Source: an uncultured Gammaproteobacteria bacterium (lineage in GTDB: Bacteria; Pseudomonadota; Gammaproteobacteria; Arenicellales; JAANXG01). From it: a stretch of DNA of 54,289 bases. The notes beneath the pieces are model-generated. The model worked only from the letters and a program-made list of their open reading frames with translations, ran no database searches and had not been told where the DNA came from. The position numbers and the translations under genes were made by a program. Location: the NCBI GenBank assembly GCA_947259875.1, contig CAMYNX010000071.1:1-54289 (forward strand). Reading direction: 5' to 3'. Below are positions 1 to 8,138 of this stretch, one piece after another (within the stretch, counting starts at the first letter, position 1; every line of letters begins with the position of its first letter).

Positions 1-426
1 CACATCGTGGAGTATATGCCGGCGGGCGGCCGCACCTTCCGTAACAAGGCCTCAGTGAATGATTACAATCGATTTCTGATCGCACTATGGAACAAAGAGA
101 TTCCCGGCGCCGATGAAATCATGCGTCTGATGAGGCTACCCGGCCCCGACCGTATTTATACCGGCACCCCGAACATCCCGCCCGGTACCAAGGTCTACAA
201 CAAAACCGGGAGCACATCCCGGCTCTGCGGCGACATGGGCATCTTGGTCGTGAAAGGCAAGGACGGCAAACGCTATCCATACACGCTCGTTGGTGTCATC
301 GAGAAACGACGGGGTGCGCGAAATTATGCCTCTTGGATCCGCGCGCGCGCGAATGTGATCCGCAAAGTGTCCAGCCTTGTTTACCGAGGCATATCGCAGC
401 ACCACAATCTACACCCTTCTTTTTGA
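1..426 (+). CDS. Class A beta-lactamase-like serine hydrolase, C-terminal part
   Basis: The reading frame is open from the first base, so only the C-terminal ~141 residues are present; GTG at 7 is an internal codon. The diagnostic feature is the K-T-G triad in VYNKTGSTSRLCGDMG, which is the third conserved box of penicillin-interacting serine hydrolases, followed by the strand pattern PYTLVGVIEK typical of the beta-lactamase2 fold. The catalytic Ser-x-x-Lys and S-D-N boxes would lie upstream of the window. Such proteins may be true beta-lactamases or housekeeping hydrolases; the fragment cannot tell. The tail after about residue 115 is not family-typical. A dispersed repeat begins about 57 bp beyond the stop. 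Confidence 0.75.
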   Translation, partial: HIVEYMPAGGRTFRNKASVNDYNRFLIALWNKEIPGADEIMRLMRLPGPDRIYTGTPNIPPGTKVYNKTGSTSRLCGDMGILVVKGKDGKRYPYTLVGVIEKRRGARNYASWIRARANVIRKVSSLVYRGISQHHNLHPSF

Positions 427-482
427 ACCGGCGTGGAGAAACGAAAACCACAGTCTTAACTTGGCTGCGCCGATCATATTAA

Positions 483-637
483 ACCGTATATCGCACCAAG
501 GCGTCCCGCCTCTATACTTGCCAAGCAACCTGGGGACTCGGATGTCTACGTTTCAATGAACAAACGAAGCGGGTCTCTCCGGTCCAGACCACGAATAGAG
601 GCGGGCCTATCCCGCTGCTGGCTCGGTTTACTCGAAC
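483..637 (-). repeat. Dispersed repeat, partial copy C (right half)
   Basis: Read on the minus strand, this stretch matches the right half of the element at 6854-7173. Shared blocks include the GAGCCAGC..CGGGATAG block, a CCGAGTCCCCAGGTT block, and the terminal CGGGACGCCTTGGTGC followed by ATATACGG. It also shares a block around 574-607 (gggtctctccggt..cagacca) with the copy at 17644-17774. It fills most of the gap between the beta-lactamase-like gene and the 3' end of the GH5 gene. The left half of the element is not recognisable. Confidence 0.7.
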
Positions 638-684
638 CCAAAACGTTCCCAGTGGTGTTACGTACGCCGCACAATAAAAACGCT

Positions 685-2232
685 TCAATTCGTTGGTTCA
701 GGCCTTGGCATGTAGCGCTCGAGTACGTGCAGGCTGTCCGGCCTGGCAAGATAGGGGTCGTTACCGGTGTAGATCCCAATCCCTGGATATTCGGAGTAAT
801 ACGTCCAGTAGCTCCAGTGCAGGCCGGTGCTTTCCATAATATCGAGAATATCCTTCAGGTAATTATTGGCGCTGTCGGTGGTCGGGTTTGCGTGGGCGGT
901 GAACTCGCCCACATAGACCGGCACCCGGTGCCAAGACTTGAAACGCAACGCGTAGTCCATCCTTTCCCGAAGCGTCATCTTGTTGATCGACGCCAGCGTT
1001 TTACGCTTGTGCCACGAAAGCACAAAACGATTATCCCCTCGCGCGCGGTCTGTCTTGACCCATGCCGAGAGTGTATACGCTCCTGATTCCACTGCAATGG
1101 GGCTGCTGAGCATGGACCCCCGGGCCGCGCATTGCGAAAACACAATCGCATGCCGCCCGCTCCTTGCGCTGGTATCGTCCACCCGGCCGCAGGAACCACG
1201 CCGCTCCCAGCTGATCCCTGGATAATCGATCTCGAATGAGTTGTTTGCCACCAAAGGCGCGGGTAGGTCAACGGCCTGTCCATCGGCCTCGAGCACCACA
1301 TCATCGAACCACACGGTGCCGTGGGGCTCGTTGGATGACAGGATGACGCGCAAGATTTCGGCGCCTTCCGGTGGCGTCGCTTGAAACGTCAAACGCCGCC
1401 AGTCACCGCTTCCACTCAAACGTTCTGATTCCGCAACCCCAATCGCTTCCCCGCTGGTCACCATCTTCCCGGGATACCGCGTGATCGGACGTTGTCGCGT
1501 CGTCGTATAGAACGTGAACTGAGGCGGGTAGAAAAAATGAATGCTGTAGAAGACATTATCATCTTCTATGGGGAGCAGCTGCTTGCTGCGATCGGGTAAC
1601 ACCGCCTCTTCGACGATCACGATATGATTGCCATCGTGCGCGCGTATCTTACGCACAGCGGTGTTTATAACCTTCAAGTATTGCATCACATCAGGCGCCG
1701 TCCCCTCATTGAGCAGGTCGTATCCGGCGATTATTTTCCGCTGCGCGTAGCGTTTAGCGATCGTCGTCCACAATGCGTAGAACCGTTCCTGGTACCGAGT
1801 CTCGCTCCAGAATTGATACGACTGTTCCCGGTGAACAACGAAGTCGTGTGGATTCTGTATGCCCGGAGCAAGGTGCATGTCTAGGATCAGATATACCTTG
1901 TACTTCTCACACCACGCAATGATCGCATCGAGGAGTGAAAAGCCCGCCTCGTCGTACTCGAAAGGCGATGATTCCAGTTGGCGATATTCGAGCACCAGCC
2001 GGATGCTGTTCGCGCCCGTATCCGCAATACGTTTTATGTCGGCCTCCCCGAGCGTCTCCTTGAAATCCTTTAAGGAGATGTTGAAGCCTTTTAAGACCAG
2101 AGGTTCGCCGGCGCCATCAAGCACCTTCACGCCGCTTACTCTGACAAAGCCGGGGGTGCCACCGCTTTTGCTTTCGGTGAATGATGCGAGCAACAAAACA
2201 GAAACAAAAGCGAGCGCCGCAAGCGGGCGCAT
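685..2232 (-). CDS. Secreted glycoside hydrolase family 5 enzyme with inserted beta-sandwich
   Basis: A retaining glycosidase of the GH5 cellulase-like (beta/alpha)8 fold, predicted to be exported and to act on beta-linked polysaccharides; the substrate cannot be assigned. Residues (515-aa form) 1-21 are a signal peptide. The acid/base Glu is E176 in YDLLNEG and the nucleophile is E443 in VYVGEF; conserved aromatic and His residues follow in IHFFYPPQF and HWSYWTYYSEY. Between about 255 and 412, where a normal GH5 runs straight on, sits an extra ~155-residue carbohydrate-binding-module-like segment (GTVWFDDVVL, NNSFE, YTLSAWVKTD). The ATG at 2232 places the signal peptide at the N-terminus; an in-frame TTG at 2271 with a GAGG upstream is an alternative. 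It stands alone, antisense to its left neighbour. Confidence 0.85.
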   Translation of the reverse strand: MRPLAALAFVSVLLLASFTESKSGGTPGFVRVSGVKVLDGAGEPLVLKGFNISLKDFKETLGEADIKRIADTGANSIRLVLEYRQLESSPFEYDEAGFSLLDAIIAWCEKYKVYLILDMHLAPGIQNPHDFVVHREQSYQFWSETRYQERFYALWTTIAKRYAQRKIIAGYDLLNEGTAPDVMQYLKVINTAVRKIRAHDGNHIVIVEEAVLPDRSKQLLPIEDDNVFYSIHFFYPPQFTFYTTTRQRPITRYPGKMVTSGEAIGVAESERLSGSGDWRRLTFQATPPEGAEILRVILSSNEPHGTVWFDDVVLEADGQAVDLPAPLVANNSFEIDYPGISWERRGSCGRVDDTSARSGRHAIVFSQCAARGSMLSSPIAVESGAYTLSAWVKTDRARGDNRFVLSWHKRKTLASINKMTLRERMDYALRFKSWHRVPVYVGEFTAHANPTTDSANNYLKDILDIMESTGLHWSYWTYYSEYPGIGIYTGNDPYLARPDSLHVLERYMPRPEPTN

Positions 2233-2502
2233 GTTCGATCTGCTGCGCAACGTGCTGTCGCGTTCTCCCAATTCATTGCCTCATCAACGTGGAAAAGACT
2301 CGACCAGAACCAGGTATTGCTTGCGAATAAGCCCTTCGACTACCACACACTGCGTGTATAGCTTGAGCGTACCCGGTACACACCAGCCACCGACCTTTCC
2401 CGTCACCCTCTGACGGCACGCCGGTAACCTCCCCAAGTAGACTTGCAAACGCTTTGTGGCCTACGCCGACCACTCGAGCTTGCGCAGGTAGCTACATGTC
2501 AG
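2233..2502. other. Intergenic stretch upstream of the GH5 gene
   Basis: I see no convincing gene here. Short open frames on both strands lack family resemblance and ribosome binding sites. The promoter of the GH5 gene should be inside, but no clear -35/-10 pair was found. Confidence 0.4.
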
Positions 2503-2532
2503 GAAACCGTGTTCGCCTCAGCGAACGGTTTC
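2503..2532. terminator. Strong stem-loop downstream of the HU locus
   Basis: GAAACCG-tg-TTCGC, loop CTCA, then GCGAA-CGGTTTC gives a 12-bp stem with a 2-nt bulge. It lies about 100 bp beyond the stop of the minus-strand HU gene. There is no long T run on either side, so it is terminator-like rather than a canonical intrinsic terminator. Confidence 0.4.
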
Positions 2533-2637
2533 TTTGACCCCTATGAACGACACCGGAATCGCTAACGGAGCAAACACACGCTTTCGCGCGATCTCCCCCG
2601 CCGCGATAACCAGTCGCCTCGGCGAGATAACTCTGAG

Positions 2638-2977
2638 CTACTTTTCGACCCGATCTTTGAGCCCCTTGCCCGCCTTGAAAAAAGGGTATGTCTTGGCCGC
2701 TATGGTAATCGTTGCGCCGGTGGCCGGATTACGCCCTTGGCGTGCAGCGCGGTTCTTGGTACCGAAGGTACCGATTACGCCCTTGGCGTGCAGCGCGGTT
2801 CTTGGTACCGAAGGTACCAAATCCGGCGATCTGCACCTTGCGGCTGGCATCGAGTTCGGTGGCAATCACACCTGTACCTGGCTTGGTGTCGAAGATACAA
2901 CTTATGATCTCTTGGGCCTTGGCCTGGGACAGATCACATTTGTTGGCGAGTTTTTCGGCCATCTCATTTTTGTTCAT
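2638..2977 (-). pseudogene. HU-family DNA-binding protein, frameshifted by 46-bp duplication
   Basis: A histone-like HU/IHF protein, normally a small dimeric nucleoid protein. The N-terminal half (MNKNEMAEKLANK... to VQIAGFGTF) is in one frame and the C-terminal half ([20 protein letters not shown], then [11 protein letters not shown]) in another. A perfect 46-bp tandem repeat at 2727-2818 lies exactly between them, and 46 is not a multiple of 3. Removing one unit restores a single 97-codon frame, close to the usual ~90 residues of HU. As written, translation stops after 82 residues and loses the DNA-binding arm and C-terminal helix. The start at 2977 has an AAGGAG 6 bases upstream. It may be an inactive extra HU copy, a reversible slippage state or an assembly error. 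Confidence 0.85.
2727..2818. repeat. Perfect 46-bp tandem duplication inside the HU gene
   Basis: Units 2727-2772 and 2773-2818 are identical, each starting GATTACGCCC and ending GAAGGTACC. Each unit carries two GGTACC sites a few bases apart. The duplication adds 1 modulo 3 to the HU reading frame. Confidence 0.95.
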
Positions 2978-3386
2978 TGGTGCTCCTTAACTATCGTGTT
3001 TCGAGGGCTTGATCGACAGGAGGCGCCCTCTTAGTTATTTACATTGATGTCGGATGTGTGCACGCGTCTAACGCCCGCTAACCGGCTGTATAAACCATGA
3101 GCCCCTTTGGTGGCAAGCGATAAAGCCATTCCAGCATGAGATTGGGTGCCATTCCCATGCAATTTACTGGGTTTCAGGGGAATGTTTCACCGCTGTTGCA
3201 CCGCGACAGTGCGGTTTCCCCCATATACTGCGTGGTAGAACTAACCGCGCACCGACTGCTGCATCAATCGACTGATGCCGAACACCGCAAGCAGTACAAG
3301 TCTCGGTGTGGACTCCGCGTCGGAATACTGGACATGCATTACGTGGCATAATCCGGCTAGGCATAATAATAAATCTAAACTCATCA
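2978..3386. other. Divergent intergenic region between HU and the barrel gene
   Basis: It holds the HU Shine-Dalgarno (AAGGAG on the minus strand) and a GAGGGC/GCCCTC stem near 3005-3032. No gene is convincing. The stretch presumably carries both outward promoters, which I could not place with confidence. Confidence 0.4.
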
Positions 3387-4355
3387 ATGCGCGTCACCCA
3401 CAGCTTTGAATGCATGTCCGGTCGTCCTGCAACGTTTGCAGTTTTGTTGGGGTTGCTCATGGCAACCGGCATCGTAGAAGCCAAACAAGCTGCAACTGGT
3501 GACGGCGCGCGCGTAGAGAATTTTCGGTCGGGCTGGTCAACATCATTGCAAGGTGGGTTCGCCCGTCAATTTGACGCCGATATGAACGGCGGGGGCTCAT
3601 TCAGCGTCAAGCGTTTCTTCATTCAAGGTGGCGCGGCCTATTCTCCGAAACCAGGCCGAAGCGTGACGATCTCGGTCGGTTATGGCCGCGACAGTTATGA
3701 TTTTTCGGGGGCGACCGGTTTGGCCGGTCTCGCGCCGTGGAACGACATTGACACACTGCGATTCGGTTTGCCGGTGCGTTGTCGCTTCGATGACAAACTT
3801 ACGTTGTTCTTATTGCCCACGCTTCGTTTTGCCGCAGAGAGCAGCGCCAGTCTCGACGATGGCGTCAGCGGCGGCGCTCTGGGCGGGGTTAGCTACCGCG
3901 TCAGCGATCGCCTGAGCATCGGACCCGGTGTTGGGGTGTTGACGCGTATCGAAGATAGCACCGATGTATTTCCGATCTTGTTGATCAACTGGAAGATCAC
4001 CGATCGGCTCAGTCTGGAAACCGGCCGCGGTTTGGCGGCGACAGTGGGCCCCGGGCTTACGCTCAACTGGCGGACCAACAGTAAATGGAAATTTCTTGCG
4101 GGCGCCCGCTACGAAAAACTTCGTTTTCGCCTTGACGAGGACGGACCTGCGCCGCGGGGTGTCGGTGAGGACCGTTCGATCCCACTTTTCCTGGGCGCGA
4201 TTTATCGCTTCAATCCCACGGTTGAATTGACCATCCTGGGTGGTTTGGAGCTGGATGGGGAACTTCGCCTCAACGATGAAAACGGTGATCGGATCATACA
4301 AGACGACCACGACGACGTGGCATTTCTCGCGTTCAGTTTCCGTGCCCGACTCTAG
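3387..4355 (+). CDS. Outer-membrane beta-barrel protein of unknown function
   Basis: A signal peptide (MSGRPATFAVLLGLLMATG-IVEA) is followed by about 290 residues of alternating amphipathic strands (for example RSVTISVGYGRDSYDFSG, KFLAGARYEKLRFRLDE) ending in FLAFSFRARL, the aromatic-containing C-terminal strand expected of BamA-dependent barrels. It resembles the loosely defined DUF6268/transporter-like barrel group; no substrate can be named. ATG at 3387 is used here; ATG at 3414 would start directly at the signal peptide and is equally plausible, as neither has a clear ribosome binding site. The stop is a TAG in TAGCCCGCC, which resembles the outer end of the dispersed repeats in this window. 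Confidence 0.7.
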   Translation: MRVTHSFECMSGRPATFAVLLGLLMATGIVEAKQAATGDGARVENFRSGWSTSLQGGFARQFDADMNGGGSFSVKRFFIQGGAAYSPKPGRSVTISVGYGRDSYDFSGATGLAGLAPWNDIDTLRFGLPVRCRFDDKLTLFLLPTLRFAAESSASLDDGVSGGALGGVSYRVSDRLSIGPGVGVLTRIEDSTDVFPILLINWKITDRLSLETGRGLAATVGPGLTLNWRTNSKWKFLAGARYEKLRFRLDEDGPAPRGVGEDRSIPLFLGAIYRFNPTVELTILGGLELDGELRLNDENGDRIIQDDHDDVAFLAFSFRARL

Positions 4356-4524
4356 CCCGCCAATGCAAAGTTGGTGATTACGCAACAAGACATTTATATC
4401 GCGTATGTGTCCACCAGGCTGTTAGCAAGCATTTCGCGTCCGGTAACGTCAATTCGTACGTTTTGATGCCCGTTCACAAGAAGTGACGGTTAGAGGCGAA
4501 AGTAAGAAGTAAAATGTCTGCTTT

Positions 4525-4926
4525 TTAGTCAACGTCAAAACCACGCATCACCATGTCGGCATAGCTGATCAGCCCGACCAATTTTCCGTGATCGATTACC
4601 GGCGCTAGCGTCAGACCGAACTTGTCGAAAAGCCGCGCGCAGTAGCGAATATCCATGTCCGGGTCCACCGAGATGACGGGTTTCGACATGATCTCGTAGA
4701 TATTGACGCGTTTCGGCGAACGATCCTGAGCGAGGACCTGACGGGCCATGTCCGATAATAATACGATGCCGTATTCGTCGTCCTCGCTGCGCTTGTCGAC
4801 CAACAGGGCCTCGGCACCTTGTTGCTTCATGGTCTGCAGCGCATCATGAACGGTCGTCAAGCCGTCTACGGTTTGAAACTTGCCGGTCATTACGTCGCGT
4901 ACTCGAATAATGCCTCGATCTTTCAT
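4525..4926 (-). CDS. CBS-domain-pair protein
   Basis: A 133-residue protein made of two CBS motifs: residues ~9-65 (VRDVMTGKFQTVDGLTTVHDAL..GIVLLSDMARQVL) and ~75-133 (IYEIMSKPVISVDPDMDIRY..LVGLISYADMVM). CBS pairs form Bateman modules that bind adenosine nucleotides and regulate partner proteins. Its ATG overlaps the stop of the PII-like gene (ATGA), and it is the last gene of the DUF1538-DUF1538-PII-CBS operon. The arrangement suggests a cytosolic energy-charge sensor for the membrane proteins encoded upstream; this role is inferred from context. Confidence 0.9.
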   Translation of the reverse strand: MKDRGIIRVRDVMTGKFQTVDGLTTVHDALQTMKQQGAEALLVDKRSEDDEYGIVLLSDMARQVLAQDRSPKRVNIYEIMSKPVISVDPDMDIRYCARLFDKFGLTLAPVIDHGKLVGLISYADMVMRGFDVD

Positions 4927-5273
4927 AACTGATCCTCAACGATCTCTGTGAGTTGTTCAACTTGATGGGCGATGCCCACGGCATCTTCGACATCGATTTG
5001 AAACGCGATGCCGGCTCCCGGCTGGCGATCGAACTCGCCGATCTCCGCGATCTGCTCGAGTATGTTACGGCTTAGATGTTCTTCGACAAGAAACAATAGC
5101 ATGTTCCGTTGGGTCTCGAGACTCAGGCCGAGAAACGTTTTGGCTACCTCCAGGCCTTCACCGCGAGCCTGATTGAGCACCGTGGCGCCGGTGGCGCCCG
5201 CCTTACGCGCGGCTTTCATGACCGATTCGGTCTTGTCGTCGTCCACGAGTGCGATGAGTAACTTGAAATGCAT
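4923..5273 (-). CDS. PII-like nitrogen-regulatory-type signalling protein
   Basis: A 116-residue protein with the ferredoxin-like PII pattern: MHFKLLIALVDDDKTESVMKAARKAGATGATVLNQARGEG, then LETQRNMLLFLVEE and a C-terminal region (GAGIAFQIDVEDAVGI). The conserved uridylylation Tyr of classical GlnB T-loops is not seen, so it is a PII-like relative rather than GlnB/GlnK. Such trimers bind small molecules or nucleotides and often control an adjacent membrane protein. It lies 28 bp after the second DUF1538 gene and overlaps the CBS gene by 4 bp, so the four are very likely co-transcribed. Confidence 0.85.
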   Translation of the reverse strand: MHFKLLIALVDDDKTESVMKAARKAGATGATVLNQARGEGLEVAKTFLGLSLETQRNMLLFLVEEHLSRNILEQIAEIGEFDRQPGAGIAFQIDVEDAVGIAHQVEQLTEIVEDQL

Positions 5274-5301
5274 GATGATTTACCTCTCGTAGTTGTGAGC
5301 T

Positions 5302-6105
5302 TTAGTTGTCGTCGTCCTTCGCGCTTGCCTGCCGCTGTTTTCGCCGCAGCGACCACCAGTCACTGAGCTGGGCGTAACCCATCACTGTGATGATCGGAAA
5401 CAAGCTCGCGAATGCGATCAGCCCGAATCCGTCAATCAACACATTGCGTCCGGGCACCGTGCTCGCAAGGCCCAGTCCGAGGGCGGCGACCAGCGGCACG
5501 GTCACCGTGGAGGTAGTCACTCCTCCTGAATCATAGGCGAGTGGAATGATCGCGCGCGGTGCAAACACCGTCTGAATTACCACGATCACATACCCGGCGA
5601 TGATGTAGTAGTGAAGGGGTGTACCGGTCACGATGCGATAAGTGCCAAGCGTGATGCCGATGGCCACCCCCAACGCCACGGCCACCCGCAGCCCCCACAC
5701 CCTGACGGTACCACCGGAGACACTTTGCGCCTTGACCGCCACCGCGATAAGCGCCGGCTCGGCGAGGGTGGTGGCAAACCCTAACGCCGCGGCGAAAACA
5801 TATACCCAACCATAGTCTTGCCAGCGCACCAGTCCTGAAGCCGACACTGGGTCGCCCCCGAGAAAGGTCGGGCTCGTTAATTGGTATGCCATTAATTTCC
5901 CAAGCGGAAACAAAGCGCGTTCCAGACCCGCTAAAAACAAGGTGAGGCCGATCAACACATACACGAATCCGATGAGCGATTTCCCAAGGTTTGGAATTGG
6001 CCGCCGCAGCACCAGGACCTGGAACCCGATCACCACCGCAACGATGGGGAACACATCGTGCAGCGTTGAATACAATGTGTGCGCGAGTCCGGTGAAAAGA
6101 TCCAT
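5302..6105 (-). CDS. DUF1538 integral membrane protein (second copy)
   Basis: A 267-residue polytopic membrane protein. Two sequence signatures mark the DUF1538 family: TTLAEPAL at residues 112-119 and [15 protein letters not shown] at 190-204, both in hydrophobic surroundings. It is a paralogue of the gene immediately upstream, whose stop it overlaps by one base (TAATG), implying translational coupling and perhaps a heterodimer; other bacteria carry both halves fused in a single longer protein. A short charged C-terminus (RRKQRQASAKDDDN) should face the cytosol. Transport is likely from the topology and the PII/CBS partners, but the substrate is unknown. Confidence 0.85.
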   Translation of the reverse strand: MDLFTGLAHTLYSTLHDVFPIVAVVIGFQVLVLRRPIPNLGKSLIGFVYVLIGLTLFLAGLERALFPLGKLMAYQLTSPTFLGGDPVSASGLVRWQDYGWVYVFAAALGFATTLAEPALIAVAVKAQSVSGGTVRVWGLRVAVALGVAIGITLGTYRIVTGTPLHYYIIAGYVIVVIQTVFAPRAIIPLAYDSGGVTTSTVTVPLVAALGLGLASTVPGRNVLIDGFGLIAFASLFPIITVMGYAQLSDWWSLRRKQRQASAKDDDN

Positions 6106-6818
6106 TAGATGAGCATCCCGTAGATCATCACGAATATCATCGGCGTCAACGATGCAAAGGCAATGAGTCCAAATCCGTCCACCAATGGATTTCGTCCGCG
6201 AATACTCGTGGCGAGGCCAACACCCAGTGCGGTTACCATCGGCACCGTGACCGTAGAGGTGGTGACACCCCCCGAGTCATAGGCGATGCCGATGATCTCC
6301 GGGGGAGCGAAAATAGTAATGACCACCACGCCAATGTACCCACCAATAATGAGGTAGTGGAGCGGCCATCCCTTGAGAATTCGGAACACGCCGACAACAA
6401 TGGCAACGCCGACAGAGAAAGCCACCGTCACCCGCAAACCTCTGGCATAGTTGCGCATCGACGCTTCGTTTGACTCTATTGCACCGGCCTGCGCGGCCAC
6501 TTTGGCCGCTTCGTCGGCGATCGCAATGAGCGCCGGCTCGGCAATCGTGGTGCCAAAGCCAAGGGCGAACGCGAATATCAGCAACCACACCAAACTCCCC
6601 TTGCGCGCAAATCCGTGCGCGATTGCCTCGCCGATGGGAAACAAACCTTGCTCCAAACCCCGGGTGAAGAAGGTTAGCCCGAGCACGACGAACACGACAC
6701 CGACAAGAAGATCGTCCACGTTGGGAAATGGCTGCCGCAATACCGCGAACTGGAAGAATGCAATGACGAATACGATGGGAAGCAGATCGCGAATACTCGA
6801 CCGAATAAAAGACAGCAT
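6105..6818 (-). CDS. DUF1538 integral membrane protein (first copy)
   Basis: A 237-residue polytopic protein with GTTIAEPAL at residues 89-97 and [15 protein letters not shown] at 179-193, the same two signatures as the downstream paralogue. The 14-residue [13 protein letters not shown] core is identical in the two proteins, marking it as functionally constrained, possibly an ion or substrate site. It is the first gene of the operon. Only about 35 bp separate its start from the end of a MITE-like repeat, so its promoter must lie in or beyond that element. No function can be assigned beyond a probable transporter. Confidence 0.85.
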   Translation of the reverse strand: MLSFIRSSIRDLLPIVFVIAFFQFAVLRQPFPNVDDLLVGVVFVVLGLTFFTRGLEQGLFPIGEAIAHGFARKGSLVWLLIFAFALGFGTTIAEPALIAIADEAAKVAAQAGAIESNEASMRNYARGLRVTVAFSVGVAIVVGVFRILKGWPLHYLIIGGYIGVVVITIFAPPEIIGIAYDSGGVTTSTVTVPMVTALGVGLATSIRGRNPLVDGFGLIAFASLTPMIFVMIYGMLI

Positions 6819-6853
6819 CAGTTAGCCTGGGTCCTGGGTGTTATCACTATCTT

Positions 6854-7173
6854 TAGCCCGTATATTGCACCAAGGATCCCGGATGATGGCGACGGGATTT
6901 GTGCTGCGCGAAGTTCCCCTGCGGTGCGGGGACGAGCCCCCTGCGGTGCGGGGACGAGCGCCGTGCTGGAGCGACATGCATAGCCGTAGCTACGGGTTGA
7001 GTGAAGCACAAGTTCAGGCGCTCGAAACCGAGCCAGCGCCGGGATAGTCCCGCGACTATTCATGGTGCCCAACTAAGAGCTCCGCGGTGTGACTTCCATG
7101 AATTGGCAACATACGAGTCTCCAGGTTATTCAGGGGGAATAATTGCGGGACGCCTTGGTGCAATATACGGGCT
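6854..7173 (+). mobile_element. MITE-like element with terminal inverted repeats (copy A)
   Basis: The left end AGCCCGTATATTGCACCAAG and the right end (reverse complement of 7145-7173) agree over 21 bases and again at a following TCCCG. The ~320 bp between carry no complete gene, so the element is non-autonomous. An internal block (GCTGGAGCGACATGC ... GAGCCAGCGCCGGGATAG) is shared with the copy at 35002-35180 and, in part, with 483-637. No clear target-site duplication was found. It lies just upstream of the DUF1538 operon. Confidence 0.75.
6916..6959 (+). repeat. 22-bp tandem duplication inside repeat copy A
   Basis: CCCCTGCGGTGCGGGGACGA followed by GC occurs twice in succession (6916-6937 and 6938-6959). 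Copy B at 35002-35180 has only one comparable block, so the duplication is specific to this copy. Confidence 0.9.
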
Positions 7174-7654
7174 GATATCTCCACGGTTGACGCAGTCTAC
7201 CATCGACATGTTCGGTTCAGATCTGCGCGATACGTCAACCGCGATTATGGACGATAATCACGATTTGATCGAAGATCGAGGTCAAGCATTCGCGCTGATT
7301 TCGCAACCGTCACCATTGTCTTGCGCGGTATGAACTGCGCATGAATATGCAAAATCCAGTGGCGAGGGGAGTCTACATACCGTAAAGCGCGTCTCCTTGG
7401 AGATGTAGAAATTACTCCTCGATCCTTCAGCTCCCCCTTTTGTCGATATGACTGCGCGTAAGTTTGATTTGCGTCAAAGCCGGATTCTTACACAAGTGAT
7501 ATTAAAGTATGGTGCGCACGATGTATGTGCGCGCGTTGGACCCAGTGTAAACGCGTCGGCTTGCCGAAGGCCGGGCGTGTTGAAATGTACTCGCCGTGTG
7601 CATACGGCAACGGGTTAGATCAACACAAAACTCTCCGCGGGCGAAGACGATAAC
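7174..7654. other. Intergenic region between repeat A and the hypothetical gene
   Basis: No gene is visible. The only structure I can support is the stem-loop at 7364-7420. Short open frames here have no recognisable family. Confidence 0.4.
7364..7420. repeat. Imperfect inverted repeat
   Basis: GAGGGGAGTCTACAT pairs imperfectly with ATGTAGAAATTACTCCTC. The inner 7-bp arms TCTACAT/ATGTAGA are perfect and are separated by about 25 bases. It may be part of an untranslated leader or a small RNA; there is no direct evidence of either. Confidence 0.35.
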
Positions 7655-8119
7655 ATGACCAGAATTCATTCGGATACAGAGTTTAAGGCGGCCCTCTACG
7701 AGCTGTCGTTAGCGCAGCAAAGACAGGTCGCGAAGCGCTTTATCGATCACGTCATCGAGCTTTCAGATAACCCCAGGGTGACAAAGGCAGTGACGTTCGT
7801 TGCCACAAGCGGACTGCCGGCGGCGGCGGAGATTGCCGATGGCTATAAAGCGGCCAAGGCGGCGGCAATAGACAGCTATACCTTGTGTGGGCATGAAGGA
7901 GACTGGCGCCGGCAGGCCAGTCATTTCGTGGCCGCGGCGGCGGCTGCCTGCCTGACACCCGAACCGCAAGCAGGATCAGATGGGAGCGTCGCATGGAGTA
8001 CGGCGATGAACGCACGCATGGCGCGGGTGTGTGCAAAGATTGCCGACGGGATAGGCGCGGATGACACCGAGGCAAGAAAACAATACGAGATACTGGAGGC
8101 GTTTTTGGCAGCCGGCTGA
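7655..8119 (+). CDS. Hypothetical alanine-rich helical protein
   Basis: A 154-residue protein with no recognised family. It is predicted helical, with an N-terminal amphipathic segment (FKAALYELSLAQQRQVAKRFIDHVIELSDNP), several Ala-rich stretches, Cys at 78, 99 and 125, and no signal peptide, so it should be cytosolic. It ends 19 bp before the convergent TlpA-like gene. Coding character is supported by length and sensible amino-acid use; function is unknown. The upstream GCGAAGA is a weak ribosome binding site for the ATG. Confidence 0.6.
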   Translation: MTRIHSDTEFKAALYELSLAQQRQVAKRFIDHVIELSDNPRVTKAVTFVATSGLPAAAEIADGYKAAKAAAIDSYTLCGHEGDWRRQASHFVAAAAAACLTPEPQAGSDGSVAWSTAMNARMARVCAKIADGIGADDTEARKQYEILEAFLAAG

Positions 8120-8138
8120 TTCCAGGCCGGGCGGCCAC

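Noticed and set aside
556..1086. 176-codon plus-strand frame antisense to the GH5 3' end
   Set aside because: GH5 on the other strand has catalytic motifs and a signal peptide; this frame starts inside a dispersed repeat.
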